NCBI GenBank assembly: GCA_020352595.1
Contig: CP070682.1
Span: 1,762,475-1,771,648 of the forward strand
Origin: a bacterium
GTDB taxonomy: Bacteria; BMS3Abin14
Direction of reading: 5' to 3'
Length of the DNA: 9,174 nucleotides
Positions 1-5,663 of the stretch are shown here, piece by piece. The stretch's first letter is position 1. Every line of letters begins with the position of its first letter. Made by a program: the position numbers and the translations under genes. The notes beneath the pieces are model-generated. The model did no database searches. It had not been told where the DNA came from and saw nothing but the letters and a program-made list of their open reading frames with translations.

Positions 1-504
1 CAGGAGGAGGAACTGCTCCGGTCCTACGAGGAGTACTATCCGCCCAGGGAGAGGTTCACCCTGAGGCACATCCTGCTCAGGACCGAGGCCGGGTCCGACG
101 CGGAACAGATGGCCGCCGTAAAGGAGCGCGCCGAGGAGATCCTCTCCCGGGCCAGGGCCGGCGCTTCCTTTGGCGACCTTGCCCGCCGCCACTCCGAGGA
201 CGACTCCTCGGCGGCGGCGGGCGGATACCTCGGCACGTTTCAGCGCGGGGAGATGATACCGGAACTGGAAAAGGCCGCCCTGGGCCTGGAAGTCGGGCAG
301 CCGGGAGGGCCCGTCAGGACCTCCATGGGATACCACGTTCTCATGCTGGAATCCAGGGACACGGCTCCGCCGCCGCCCCTCAGCACCGTGCGCGATGAAC
401 TGGAGCGGGCCCTGTCGGCCGAGAAGAGGCAGAAGGCCCAGGAGGAGTGGCTGAAGGAGCTCCGCAGGCAGGCCTACATTGAGACCTTCCCCGAAGCCCG
501 ATAA
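1..504 (+). CDS. Parvulin-type peptidyl-prolyl cis-trans isomerase, C-terminal part (5' end outside window)
   Basis: The reading frame is open from the first base, so the gene begins upstream; about 167 C-terminal residues are visible. They form one parvulin (PpiC/rotamase) domain. It runs from RFTLRHILL (residues about 18-26 of the visible part, with the conserved His), through SFGDLARRHSED and a GGYLGTFQRGEM segment, to the closing SMGYHVLMLESR, followed by a charged helical tail. Members of this family catalyse proline isomerisation, usually as periplasmic or membrane-anchored folding factors (SurA, PpiD, PrsA). The localisation signal would lie in the missing N-terminus, so SurA and PpiC/PrsA cannot be separated here. 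The last 26 bases overlap the next gene, which suggests co-transcription and translational coupling. Confidence 0.93.
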   Translation, partial: QEEELLRSYEEYYPPRERFTLRHILLRTEAGSDAEQMAAVKERAEEILSRARAGASFGDLARRHSEDDSSAAAGGYLGTFQRGEMIPELEKAALGLEVGQPGGPVRTSMGYHVLMLESRDTAPPPPLSTVRDELERALSAEKRQKAQEEWLKELRRQAYIETFPEAR

Positions 505-778
505 CGAAACCCGGCGCCTCCGGCTTGATCTCTTCCTCAAGCGCTCCAGGCTCGTCAAGCGCAGGAGCCTGGCCGCCACCCTCTGCGAAAACGGCTATGT
601 GGCCCTCAACGGGCGGCCGGCCCAGCCCGGCAGGACCGTCAGGGAAGGGGACCGGATAGAGGTCCGGTACGCCAGGAAGAAGCTTCTGGTCCAGGTGACG
701 GGGATACCGGGAAAGGGCGGGAAGGGTGAGTTTTTCCGCGTGATCCGGGAGGAGCCGGTGGAGGAGATCTGGGATTAG
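479..778 (+). CDS. rqcP: S4-domain RNA-binding protein, RqcP/YabO-like (Hsp15 relative)
   Basis: This 99-residue protein is almost entirely one S4 RNA-binding domain. Residues about 14-35 (RLDLFLKRSRLVKRRSLA) match the S4 start, followed by ENGYVALNGRPAQPGRTV and EGDRIEVRYARKKLLVQV. Length and the C-terminal FFRVIREEP segment resemble Bacillus RqcP (YabO) more than the longer E. coli Hsp15 (HslR). RqcP and Hsp15 bind 50S subunits carrying stalled peptidyl-tRNA; RqcP works with RqcH in C-terminal alanine tailing. The conserved Arg/Lys-rich first helix is present. The start is TTG at 479, inside the preceding gene; no ATG or GTG precedes the S4 core in frame, and a weak AAGGAG lies about 20 bases upstream, so the start is uncertain by a few codons. 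The 71 bases before the convergent next gene hold only a weak 5-bp hairpin (804-808/819-823) and no clear terminator. Confidence 0.85.
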   Translation: MRPSPKPDNETRRLRLDLFLKRSRLVKRRSLAATLCENGYVALNGRPAQPGRTVREGDRIEVRYARKKLLVQVTGIPGKGGKGEFFRVIREEPVEEIWD

Positions 779-849
779 GGGGTTCAGGGGCTGGAGTTCA
801 TGGCCCGGGGTCTGGGCTCCGGGGTGTGGATTCAGGATCCTTTTCCCTG

Positions 850-2778
850 CTAATTGTCCTGTTGGGAGCGGAAGTACTTTTTCACCTTGCTCTCCCTCAT
901 GAGGGGCCAGTCGCAGCGCATGCACCTTTCGGCCTCTTCCCGGGCCACCTTGCCGGCAAAACCGCCGCACACTTCCCCGAAGGATTTTAACCGTTCAGGG
1001 ACGGGCAGCTGGATCTCCTTCCTCCTGGCCCTGTGATCGAGGCTGTCGGGGTAGTTTGCCCAGGGTTCCATGATCCTCCGTGTGCGGTACCTGATGCTCA
1101 CCGAAGGACTCCCCACGAGGACCCGGAAAATGTAGAGGGCGGCTTCCTTGCCGGCGGCGATGGCCTCGATGACCGAGGCCGGCCCCGTTGCCAGGTCGCC
1201 CCCGGCCAGGACGGGCATGGAGACGCCGGTGGCCTTGTCCAGGCGGATGAGGGCAGCCTCGTCGCTGACCCTGGTGTGGGCGGGGACGCCACCCAGGAAG
1301 GAGAAGTCGGGGGCGCTGCCCACCGCGGTGATGACCCAGTCGGCGTTGACGGTGAAATCGGTGCCGTCCATGAGCACCGGGATGAGCCTGCCTTTCTCGT
1401 CCTTGTCTATCCTCTCAACCCGCAGGCAGTGCGCCCGGACCACCTTGCCGTTGCGCCTCTCGAAGCTGACCGTGGCCCCGCCGTCGATGATCTCCACTCC
1501 CTCCGCCAGCGCTTGATCGATCTCCCAGGGATGTGCCGGCATGAACTGCCCCGTGTCCGACGGCCTGATCCGGGTCCAGACGTTCCCCTCGTAGGTGAAG
1601 ACCCTTTCCTCCGGTTCGGGCCTCTTCTCCAGGCAGATGACCCTGACCTTGGCGGCACCGCAGCGCAGCGCGGAGCGGGCAACGTCCATGGCCACGTTTC
1701 CGCCACCGATGACCAGGGCCTCGCCCTCGAGCCTGACATCGCCCTGCATCACCACGTTTTCGAGGAACTCCCTTCCGTCGAGGAACCCCTCCGCCTCCTC
1801 ACCCGTGTGGGGAAGACGGATGGATCTCATGGCCCCCAGTGCCAGATAAGCGGCCGCGAAACCCTCCGCTTCGAGATCCTGGAGGGTGAAGTCGCTGCCG
1901 AGCCGCTGGCCGAACCGCAGATCCAGGTCCAGTTCCAGGATGCGGTCCACCTCCCGCCGGTAGATCTCCCGGGGCAGCCGGTAGCCCGGGGCGTAAATGG
2001 CCGGTGTGCCCCCTCCGAACTCCCTCGCCTCGAAGAGCGAAACGTCGAAACCGAAGAGCCTCAGGTAGAGGGCGGCGCTCAGGCCCGAAGGGCCCGATCC
2101 CACCACGGCCACCCTCCGGTCAAGGGTTTCCCGGTTCTTGTCCAGCTCCCTGCGGTAGAAGTTGTAATCCTTGTCCACGTTGTCATCCACGAAGCGCTTG
2201 AGGGTGCAGATGGCCACCGGTTCACCGTCCTTGCCGCGGTTGCACTCCTGCTCGCAGGGATGATGGCAGATGCGCCCGATGGTCCCGGGGAAGGGGCAGA
2301 CCGCCTCCACAAGCTCCAGGGAGGCCCGTTCATCGCCTTTTGCGGCCAGGTGAACGTACTGGGAACAGGAGATCCTGCCCGGACACGCCAGCTGGCAGGG
2401 AGGCTGGAAATAGAAGGGGCCTCTTTTGGAATCCAGGATGGCCAGGAGCCAGACGAGGACGAAGGAGAGGGTGAGGACCGAAAGACCCCAGTTCCATTTC
2501 TGGTAGGTTGCGAGGACCAGGCCGACGCTCAAAGGCGCCATGGCGAAGAAGTATGTCCCGATGTACCTGCGGCCCGAGTACCAGTGCCCCAGCCCCGGCA
2601 CGATGGCCGAAAGGATGGGGGCGCGGCTGCGCCTGTACTTCTTCTCGCCCTGCAGCAGCAGAAGGTCCCTGAGGTCCAGCCGGCCCGTGCAGTGATAGCA
2701 CCGCCTGGACTCCATCTTCTCCCTGACGGCGCAGGTGTGGCACTCCCTGTATCCCTCGAGGTGGGCCTGATCCGTCAT
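850..2778 (-). CDS. Membrane-anchored GltD-like NAD(P)H/FAD oxidoreductase with N-terminal zinc-ribbon and TM extension
   Basis: This 642-residue flavoprotein of the glutamate-synthase small-subunit (GltD) family is longer than the usual 450-500 residues. Residues 1-35 carry two CxxC pairs (C13/C16, C27/C30), a zinc-ribbon-like knuckle. Residues about 53-116 are hydrophobic, include a PGLGHWYSG motif of TM2-like domains and could form two or three membrane segments. Residues 128-200 are the Fe-S helical domain (C128, C132-P, C138, then GRICHHPCEQECNR with C171, C175, C179). The FAD Rossmann motif is VVGSGPSG at 225-232. The NAD(P) site is VIGGGNVAMDVA at 356-367. GGDLATGPASVIEAI (527-540) is the usual FAD-closing segment. 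A C-terminal EAERCMRCD (615-623) supplies a CxxC like the one that opens the Fe-S domain in standard GltD. The family moves electrons between NAD(P)H and Fe-S clusters; the physiological partner is unknown, and no gltB large subunit is next to it. Its ATG directly follows the yjbQ stop, so it is translationally coupled. Confidence 0.93.
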   Translation of the reverse strand: MTDQAHLEGYRECHTCAVREKMESRRCYHCTGRLDLRDLLLLQGEKKYRRSRAPILSAIVPGLGHWYSGRRYIGTYFFAMAPLSVGLVLATYQKWNWGLSVLTLSFVLVWLLAILDSKRGPFYFQPPCQLACPGRISCSQYVHLAAKGDERASLELVEAVCPFPGTIGRICHHPCEQECNRGKDGEPVAICTLKRFVDDNVDKDYNFYRRELDKNRETLDRRVAVVGSGPSGLSAALYLRLFGFDVSLFEAREFGGGTPAIYAPGYRLPREIYRREVDRILELDLDLRFGQRLGSDFTLQDLEAEGFAAAYLALGAMRSIRLPHTGEEAEGFLDGREFLENVVMQGDVRLEGEALVIGGGNVAMDVARSALRCGAAKVRVICLEKRPEPEERVFTYEGNVWTRIRPSDTGQFMPAHPWEIDQALAEGVEIIDGGATVSFERRNGKVVRAHCLRVERIDKDEKGRLIPVLMDGTDFTVNADWVITAVGSAPDFSFLGGVPAHTRVSDEAALIRLDKATGVSMPVLAGGDLATGPASVIEAIAAGKEAALYIFRVLVGSPSVSIRYRTRRIMEPWANYPDSLDHRARRKEIQLPVPERLKSFGEVCGGFAGKVAREEAERCMRCDWPLMRESKVKKYFRSQQDN

Positions 2779-3183
2779 CTAGGAGTCTTTCCGTCCCTGG
2801 ACGCTCACGTAAAGGGACCGTTCCCTGGGACCGTCAAACTCGCAGAAGAAGACCCTCTGCCAGGTCCCGAGGACCAGCCGGCCCCCTTCGATGATGACGG
2901 TCTCCGAGGGGCCGATGAGGCTCGCCTTGATGTGGGCGTCCGAGTTGCCCTCCATGTGGGCGAAACCCCAGTCCCTCGGGATCAGGCGTCCGAGCCCCAT
3001 GACGATGTCCTGAGCCACGGAGGGATCTGCTCCCTCGTTGATGGTGACGGCGGCGGTGGTGTGGGGACAGTAGAGGACGCAAAGTCCGGAATCAACGGAC
3101 GAATTCCGGACGGCGTCATCAACGAGCTTTGTCACGTCCACCAGTTCCTCCCTGCGCCTGGTAGACACGCGGACCTTCTTCAT
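2779..3183 (-). CDS. yjbQ: YjbQ/UPF0047 family protein
   Basis: The 134-residue protein shows the full UPF0047 pattern: CPHTTAAVTINEGADPS at 39-55, HMEGNSDAHIKASLIG at 76-91, GTWQ at 106-109 and FFCEFDGPR at 112-120. Length is normal for the family. H41, H76 and H84 are the conserved histidines that in solved structures sit around a metal/anion pocket. E. coli YjbQ shows weak thiamine-phosphate synthase activity when overproduced, and databases call it 'secondary thiamine-phosphate synthase'; its true role is unsettled. The protein is presumably a soluble cytoplasmic oligomer. The ATG at 3183 is preceded by a purine-rich GAGGGAGGGAC ribosome binding site and, 17 or so bases further up, the predicted start of transcription from the promoter at 3207-3235. 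The stop codon (2779-2781) touches the ATG of the GltD-like gene, so the two form one transcription unit. No other thiamine gene is present. Confidence 0.95.
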   Translation of the reverse strand: MKKVRVSTRRREELVDVTKLVDDAVRNSSVDSGLCVLYCPHTTAAVTINEGADPSVAQDIVMGLGRLIPRDWGFAHMEGNSDAHIKASLIGPSETVIIEGGRLVLGTWQRVFFCEFDGPRERSLYVSVQGRKDS

Positions 3184-3206
3184 GTCCCTCCCTCATAAAC
3201 CAGTTG

Positions 3207-3235
3207 ACTATAGCCAATCACCCTATCAAAGTCAA
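3207..3235 (-). promoter_or_regulatory. Sigma70-type promoter for yjbQ and the GltD-like gene
   Basis: Read on the minus strand, -35 TTGACT (3235-3230) and -10 TATAGT (3212-3207) are separated by exactly 17 bases. Each hexamer matches five of six consensus positions. The predicted transcript start near 3200 leaves a leader of about 17 bases carrying the GGGAGGG ribosome binding site. The surrounding DNA (about 3195-3285) is clearly more AT-rich than the rest of the window, as expected for a divergent promoter region. Confidence 0.75.
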
Positions 3236-3254
3236 AAGGAAATGGGCAAACTAA

Positions 3255-3283
3255 TTGCAATAGAAGGGAAAATGCGTTATCCT
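3255..3283 (+). promoter_or_regulatory. Possible sigma70-type promoter for the PilZ-moaC unit
   Basis: On the plus strand, TTGCAA (3255-3260) and TATCCT (3278-3283) are 17 bases apart, each matching four of six consensus positions. It would start transcription near 3290, about 70 bases before the PilZ start codon. It is weaker than the divergent promoter at 3207-3235 and does not overlap it. It is the best candidate in the gap, not a certain one. Confidence 0.4.
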
Positions 3284-3351
3284 TCCGCCCATGTGAAGAA
3301 CCTGACGGGGGCTTTGGAACGGCCCTGTCGCAAGGTCCCGTCACCCGCCTC

Positions 3352-3361
3352 AAGGAGGAGG
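3352..3361 (+). promoter_or_regulatory. Ribosome binding site that fixes the PilZ gene start
   Basis: AAGGAGG at 3352-3358 is a near-perfect Shine-Dalgarno sequence. The ATG at 3362 follows at a short 3-base distance, and an in-frame TTG at 3365 follows at 6 bases, so either may be used. The site rules out the longer reading frame open from 3182, whose first 60 codons lie across both candidate promoters. Confidence 0.7.
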
Positions 3362-3712
3362 ATGTTGAGCGAAAAACCTCAGAGGCCGCGGCACAAACGC
3401 CTGGAGACCCTGAACCTCGTTTCCTTCACGCACAAGGATCAGGACGGCCGCGTGGACCTGGAGATCGTGGGAAGGACCCTCGATCTCTCCGATGGAGGCA
3501 TCCTCCTCGAGATCCCCAGGCCGGTTCCCTCCGATAACAAGGAGGTGGACGTGACTCTGGGTATCCGGGAACACGTCATCCGCATCATGGGCAGGATCGT
3601 GCACCAGAGGGAACTGGAAAACGGCCACATCGGGCTCGGCATCGCCTTCACCAGCCTCTCGGAGGAAGACTCCGCCATCTTAAGCCGGTTCCTGAGCGAG
3701 GACGAGGTCTGA
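3362..3712 (+). CDS. PilZ-domain protein (predicted cyclic-di-GMP receptor)
   Basis: The 116-residue protein is a single PilZ domain: basic lead-in RPRHKRLETLNLVSF (residues 8-22), GRTLDLSDGGILLEI (37-51) with the conserved D-x-S-x-x-G (D41, S43, G46), then beta-strands ending in GHIGLGIAFTSL. PilZ proteins bind cyclic di-GMP and alter motility, biofilm or enzyme activity through a partner. The first binding motif, normally RxxxR, is imperfect: R8, R10 and R13 are present, but the R+4 position from R8 is Lys12, so ligand affinity is not assured. No signal peptide or membrane segment is visible. The start at 3362 is chosen from the ribosome binding site; a longer in-frame opening to 3182 covers promoter DNA and has no family match. 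moaC begins 4 bases after the stop, suggesting a shared transcript without an obvious functional link. Confidence 0.88.
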   Translation: MLSEKPQRPRHKRLETLNLVSFTHKDQDGRVDLEIVGRTLDLSDGGILLEIPRPVPSDNKEVDVTLGIREHVIRIMGRIVHQRELENGHIGLGIAFTSLSEEDSAILSRFLSEDEV

Positions 3713-3716
3713 AGCC

Positions 3717-4193
3717 TTGACGCGCCTCACCCACCTGGACGAGAAGGGGCGCGCCAGGATGGTGTACGTGGGTGATAAGAAGCCCACGAGCCGCACGGCC
3801 ACCGCCCGGGCGGACGTGATCCTCTCCCGGCCGACACTGACGGCCGTGATGGAGGGGGGCGTGCCCAAGGGCGATGTCCTGGCCGTGGCCCGCATCGCGG
3901 GCATCACGGGCGGCAAGAAGACCCCGGACCTCATCCCCCTGACGCACCCCATAGGCCTGGACTCGCTGGGCGTGGAGCTGACCCCCGACGAGACCCTGCC
4001 GGGCATCCGGATCGAGGCCACGGCCACCACCACGGGAAAGACGGGGGTGGAGATGGAGGCCATGACGGCCGTGGCCGTGGCGGCTCTCACCGTCTACGAC
4101 ATGCTCAAGTCCCTGGAGAGGGGGATCCGCATCGCCGACGTCCGGCTGGTGTACAAGGCGGGAGGGAAGTCGGGCGAATACCGCGGGGAGTGA
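3717..4193 (+). CDS. moaC: Cyclic pyranopterin monophosphate synthase MoaC
   Basis: The 158-residue protein has the usual MoaC length and matches the family throughout: LTHLDEKGRARMVYVG at the start, KGDVLAVARIAGITGGKKT, LIPLTHPIGLD, GVEMEAMTAVAVAALTVYD and VYKAGGKSG at the end. The residues known to matter in E. coli MoaC are present at the same numbers: K51, H77, E112, E114, D128, K131 and K147. MoaC converts 3',8-cyclo-7,8-dihydro-GTP, made by MoaA, into cyclic pyranopterin monophosphate in molybdenum cofactor synthesis; it acts as a cytoplasmic hexamer. No other moa gene is in the window. The start is TTG at 3717, supported by alignment of the conserved N-terminus and by GAGG at 3704-3707; the next ATG would cut off conserved residues. 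It follows the PilZ gene by 4 bases and ends before a strong two-way terminator. Confidence 0.97.
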   Translation: MTRLTHLDEKGRARMVYVGDKKPTSRTATARADVILSRPTLTAVMEGGVPKGDVLAVARIAGITGGKKTPDLIPLTHPIGLDSLGVELTPDETLPGIRIEATATTTGKTGVEMEAMTAVAVAALTVYDMLKSLERGIRIADVRLVYKAGGKSGEYRGE

Positions 4194-4250
4194 AATCAGG
4201 TCTTCTGTCGTGGCCCGCTGCCGGGGGCGCCGTGAGACACGAGAGTACCA

Positions 4251-4282
4251 AAAAACCCGGCGGGTTTTTCCGCCGGGTTTTT
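4251..4282. terminator. Bidirectional rho-independent terminator between moaC and the GntR regulator
   Basis: CCCGGCGG (4256-4263) pairs perfectly with CCGCCGGG (4270-4277) around a GTTTTT loop. Five A before the stem and five T after it extend the pairing and supply a U-tract on either strand. It lies 57 bases after the moaC stop and 58 bases after the gntR stop on the other strand, so it can end both convergent transcripts. Confidence 0.93.
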
Positions 4283-4340
4283 GCGCCTGTGGACGCCTGA
4301 TCATTCCGGGGCCGGTGCTCCGTTCATCCGGACGCGCTGC

Positions 4341-5096
4341 CTAGTTGTAGTCCACGGGTTCGGACGACCTGCCGAGACCGCCACCAAGGATCAGGCTTCC
4401 TTCCCCGGCACCATCTGTGAAGAGCCCCATCTCCACGGCCTCCAGGTGCTCGAGCATGGCCTCGGCGGCGCCCTCGCCGTTCCCCTCCCTTATGGCCTCC
4501 AGGACCCGTTGATGGTGGAGAACAGATCTTTCCGGTCTTCCGTCGCCCTGGAGATGGATGTCGCGGGTCTCGGCCAGCATCCCCGTGATGGTGTTGACGA
4601 TGCGCAGGAGGACCGTGTTGCCGGCCGCCTCGATGAGGCTGTGGTGGAACTGCCTGTCGAGCTCCTCGGCCGGTTCCCCCAGCCCGATCCTCTCCCTCTG
4701 TGCCTGCAGGATCGCCTCCATCTTCCCGATCTCCTCGGGGGTCGCCCTCTCGGCGGCAAGGCGCGCCATCTGGGGTTCCAGGATCCGGCGCATCTCGAAC
4801 AGCTGTTCCTGGTCGTGCTTCCAGGTCACGATGGAGGCGACCAGCGGCTCCACGAGCAGATCCACGGGCTGGTGGACCACGTAGGTCCCGTCCCCTTGCC
4901 GGCTCTCCAGGAACCCCTGGCACTCCAGGGCCCGGAGGGCCTCCCTCACCGATGCCCGGCTGACCTTGAAGGTCTCGGCCAGATCCCTCTCGGTGGGGAG
5001 ACGTTCACCCGTCTTCAGGAGCCCGGTCTCGATCATCTCCCGGACCCTCAGGACGATCTCCTCGTAGACCCTGGTCTTCCTTATGGGCTTGAACAA
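4341..5096 (-). CDS. GntR-family transcriptional regulator, FadR/FCD subfamily
   Basis: The 251-residue protein has a GntR winged helix at residues about 8-75 (VYEEIVLRVREMIETG, then LPTERDLAETFKVSRASV, REALRALECQGFLESR and GDGTYV). An FCD ligand-binding domain follows at about 95-222. Likely metal/ligand residues of the FCD fold are D147, H151 (D-x3-H in LDRQFHH), H195 in HHQRVLEAI and H217 in LEHLEA. Such regulators usually sense small carboxylic acids or sugar acids and control a neighbouring catabolic gene, but none is adjacent, so effector and targets are unknown. The tail after residue 222 is glycine-rich and not conserved in the family. The start is TTG at 5096: an in-frame TAG lies 8 codons upstream, no ATG or GTG precedes the DNA-binding domain, and GGAGGGGAG lies upstream at a workable distance. 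No convincing promoter or operator palindrome was found in front of it. Confidence 0.93.
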   Translation of the reverse strand: MFKPIRKTRVYEEIVLRVREMIETGLLKTGERLPTERDLAETFKVSRASVREALRALECQGFLESRQGDGTYVVHQPVDLLVEPLVASIVTWKHDQEQLFEMRRILEPQMARLAAERATPEEIGKMEAILQAQRERIGLGEPAEELDRQFHHSLIEAAGNTVLLRIVNTITGMLAETRDIHLQGDGRPERSVLHHQRVLEAIREGNGEGAAEAMLEHLEAVEMGLFTDGAGEGSLILGGGLGRSSEPVDYN

Positions 5097-5358
5097 ACCC
5101 GGCTCCCCTCCTGGCGTCTATCCTGTTGGCCCCCGGGCATCCCGGTTCCCCCGCCGGCCACCACGCCGGTACGGCTTTGACCGCGATACACAAGAAAGTG
5201 ACCCGGCACACTCCACCGGGGAGATGAAACGGTCCTCTGCCCGTCCCAACCCCGGTGTCCGTATGCTATGGTTCCCCCCTCGGGGCGAGGCAGGCCGGAT
5301 GGGGGCCCGGCACGCGCCGGTCCCCCATCCTTTCCCCTTGGCCCCCAAGGTTCCTTTC
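5097..5358. other. Intergenic region between the small ORF and gntR, with stem-loops
   Basis: I see no supportable gene in these 262 bases. Short frames exist on both strands, but they lack a ribosome binding site and read as arginine/proline/glycine-rich shadow sequence. The stretch should hold the gntR promoter; nothing close to a -35/-10 pair with normal spacing was recognised. Two stem-loops lie at the end near the small ORF: a strong one at 5297-5330 and a small one at 5336-5350 (CCTTGG/CCAAGG, 3-base loop). Confidence 0.6.
5297..5330 (-). terminator. Long GC-rich stem-loop after the small ORF, possible terminator
   Basis: GGATGGGGG (5297-5305) pairs with CCCCCATCC (5322-5330). After one C/T mismatch, CCGGC (5307-5311) pairs with GCCGG (5316-5320) around a 4-base loop: 14 pairs in all. 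It begins 29 bases after the stop of the minus-strand small ORF. There is no U-tract on the minus strand, so classical rho-independent termination is doubtful; it could instead protect a 3' end or block read-through into gntR. Confidence 0.5.
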
Positions 5359-5550
5359 TCAGACCTCTTTGGCGTCTTCCCAGATGCTGGGCTTAACCTC
5401 TCCTGCCCTGGAAGCTTGAAACTTGTCCCTGAACCAGCCCAGCACTCCCCAGGGAACCATGTTCAGGGTCTCCTCGAAGTCCATGGGCTCCTGACTGGCG
5501 AACCCTGCCACGGAAAAGAGTCGGCTCCTGCCGAAAACGTGATCCTCCAT
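5359..5550 (-). CDS. Small unrecognised protein, 63 residues
   Basis: I do not recognise this protein. It starts MEDHVFGRSRLFSVAGF, contains an FEETLNMVPWGVLGWFRDKF stretch that could form an amphipathic helix (residues about 25-44, W35 and W39), and ends in a charged KPSIWEDAKEV tail. No signal peptide, cysteine motif or membrane helix is evident. Support for coding: ATG at 5550 sits 9 bases after GGAGG (5564-5560), third codon positions are mostly G or C, and AGG is used for arginine as in the neighbours. The frame stays open to an ATG at 5616, but that start lacks a ribosome binding site and lies in the candidate promoter. The gene lies downstream of the ATPase-BTAD regulator in the same direction, behind a SARP-like heptamer repeat, so it may be that regulator's target. 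It could still be a chance ORF. Confidence 0.6.
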   Translation of the reverse strand: MEDHVFGRSRLFSVAGFASQEPMDFEETLNMVPWGVLGWFRDKFQASRAGEVKPSIWEDAKEV

Positions 5551-5611
5551 CGCACCCTTCCTCCATGTCCCCCAAAGGGAGGAAATGAACCCTGTGCGAA
5601 TCCAGGGGTCC

Positions 5612-5663
5612 ATCATCGCATGACAGGGGTTACAGGGCGGTTACACCAAAAACATTTTTTTGG
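5612..5663 (-). promoter_or_regulatory. Candidate activator-dependent promoter for the small ORF
   Basis: Read on the minus strand: an A/T-tract with weak dyad symmetry (5663-5646), the TGTAACC direct repeat in the -35 zone (5645-5628), a 10-base gap, then a -10-like GATGAT (5617-5612, four of six matches). No good -35 hexamer is present, as expected for a promoter needing an activator. Transcription would start near 5605, leaving a leader of about 55 bases with a strong ribosome binding site. This is a sequence-geometry argument only. Confidence 0.4.
5628..5645 (-). repeat. Heptamer direct repeat with 11-base period, SARP-operator-like
   Basis: TGTAACC occurs twice on the minus strand (5645-5639 and 5634-5628), separated by GCCC, giving an exact 11-base period, so both copies face the same side of the helix. 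SARP regulators with an OmpR-like winged helix are known to bind heptamer direct repeats with 4-base spacers just upstream of the -10 element. Here the repeat lies between the ATPase-BTAD regulator gene and the small ORF, in the right orientation to act on the latter. Confidence 0.6.

Noticed and set aside
804..823. Hairpin CCCGG/CCGGG as a terminator between the convergent rqcP-like and flavoprotein genes.
   Set aside because: It has only five pairs, a 10-base loop and no U-tract.
1033..3198. A 721-codon open frame on the plus strand across the flavoprotein and yjbQ genes.
   Set aside because: It is exactly antisense to two genes with clear family motifs. Its product is rich in Pro, Gly, Asp and Val without any recognisable domain, as expected from GC-rich shadow frames.
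3182..3361. N-terminal extension of the PilZ frame to 3182.
   Set aside because: It would overlap the yjbQ start and both candidate promoters. The sequence matches no PilZ extension, and a strong ribosome binding site marks 3362.
4281..5180. A 299-codon plus-strand frame opposite the GntR gene.
   Set aside because: It is antisense to a well-supported regulator, begins inside the terminator, and encodes repetitive Leu/Pro/Gly-rich sequence.
5097..5280. Operator for the GntR protein, for example the partial dyads around 5170-5215.
   Set aside because: Only imperfect short symmetries such as GTG-N6-CAC were found. None has the TNGTNNNACNA-like form of FadR-type operators, and such matches are common by chance.
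5646..5663. CCAAAAA/TTTTTGG dyad as a terminator of the ATPase-BTAD gene.
   Set aside because: The stem is mostly A-T with no U-tract after it on the minus strand. It fits better as an A-tract upstream of the candidate small-ORF promoter.
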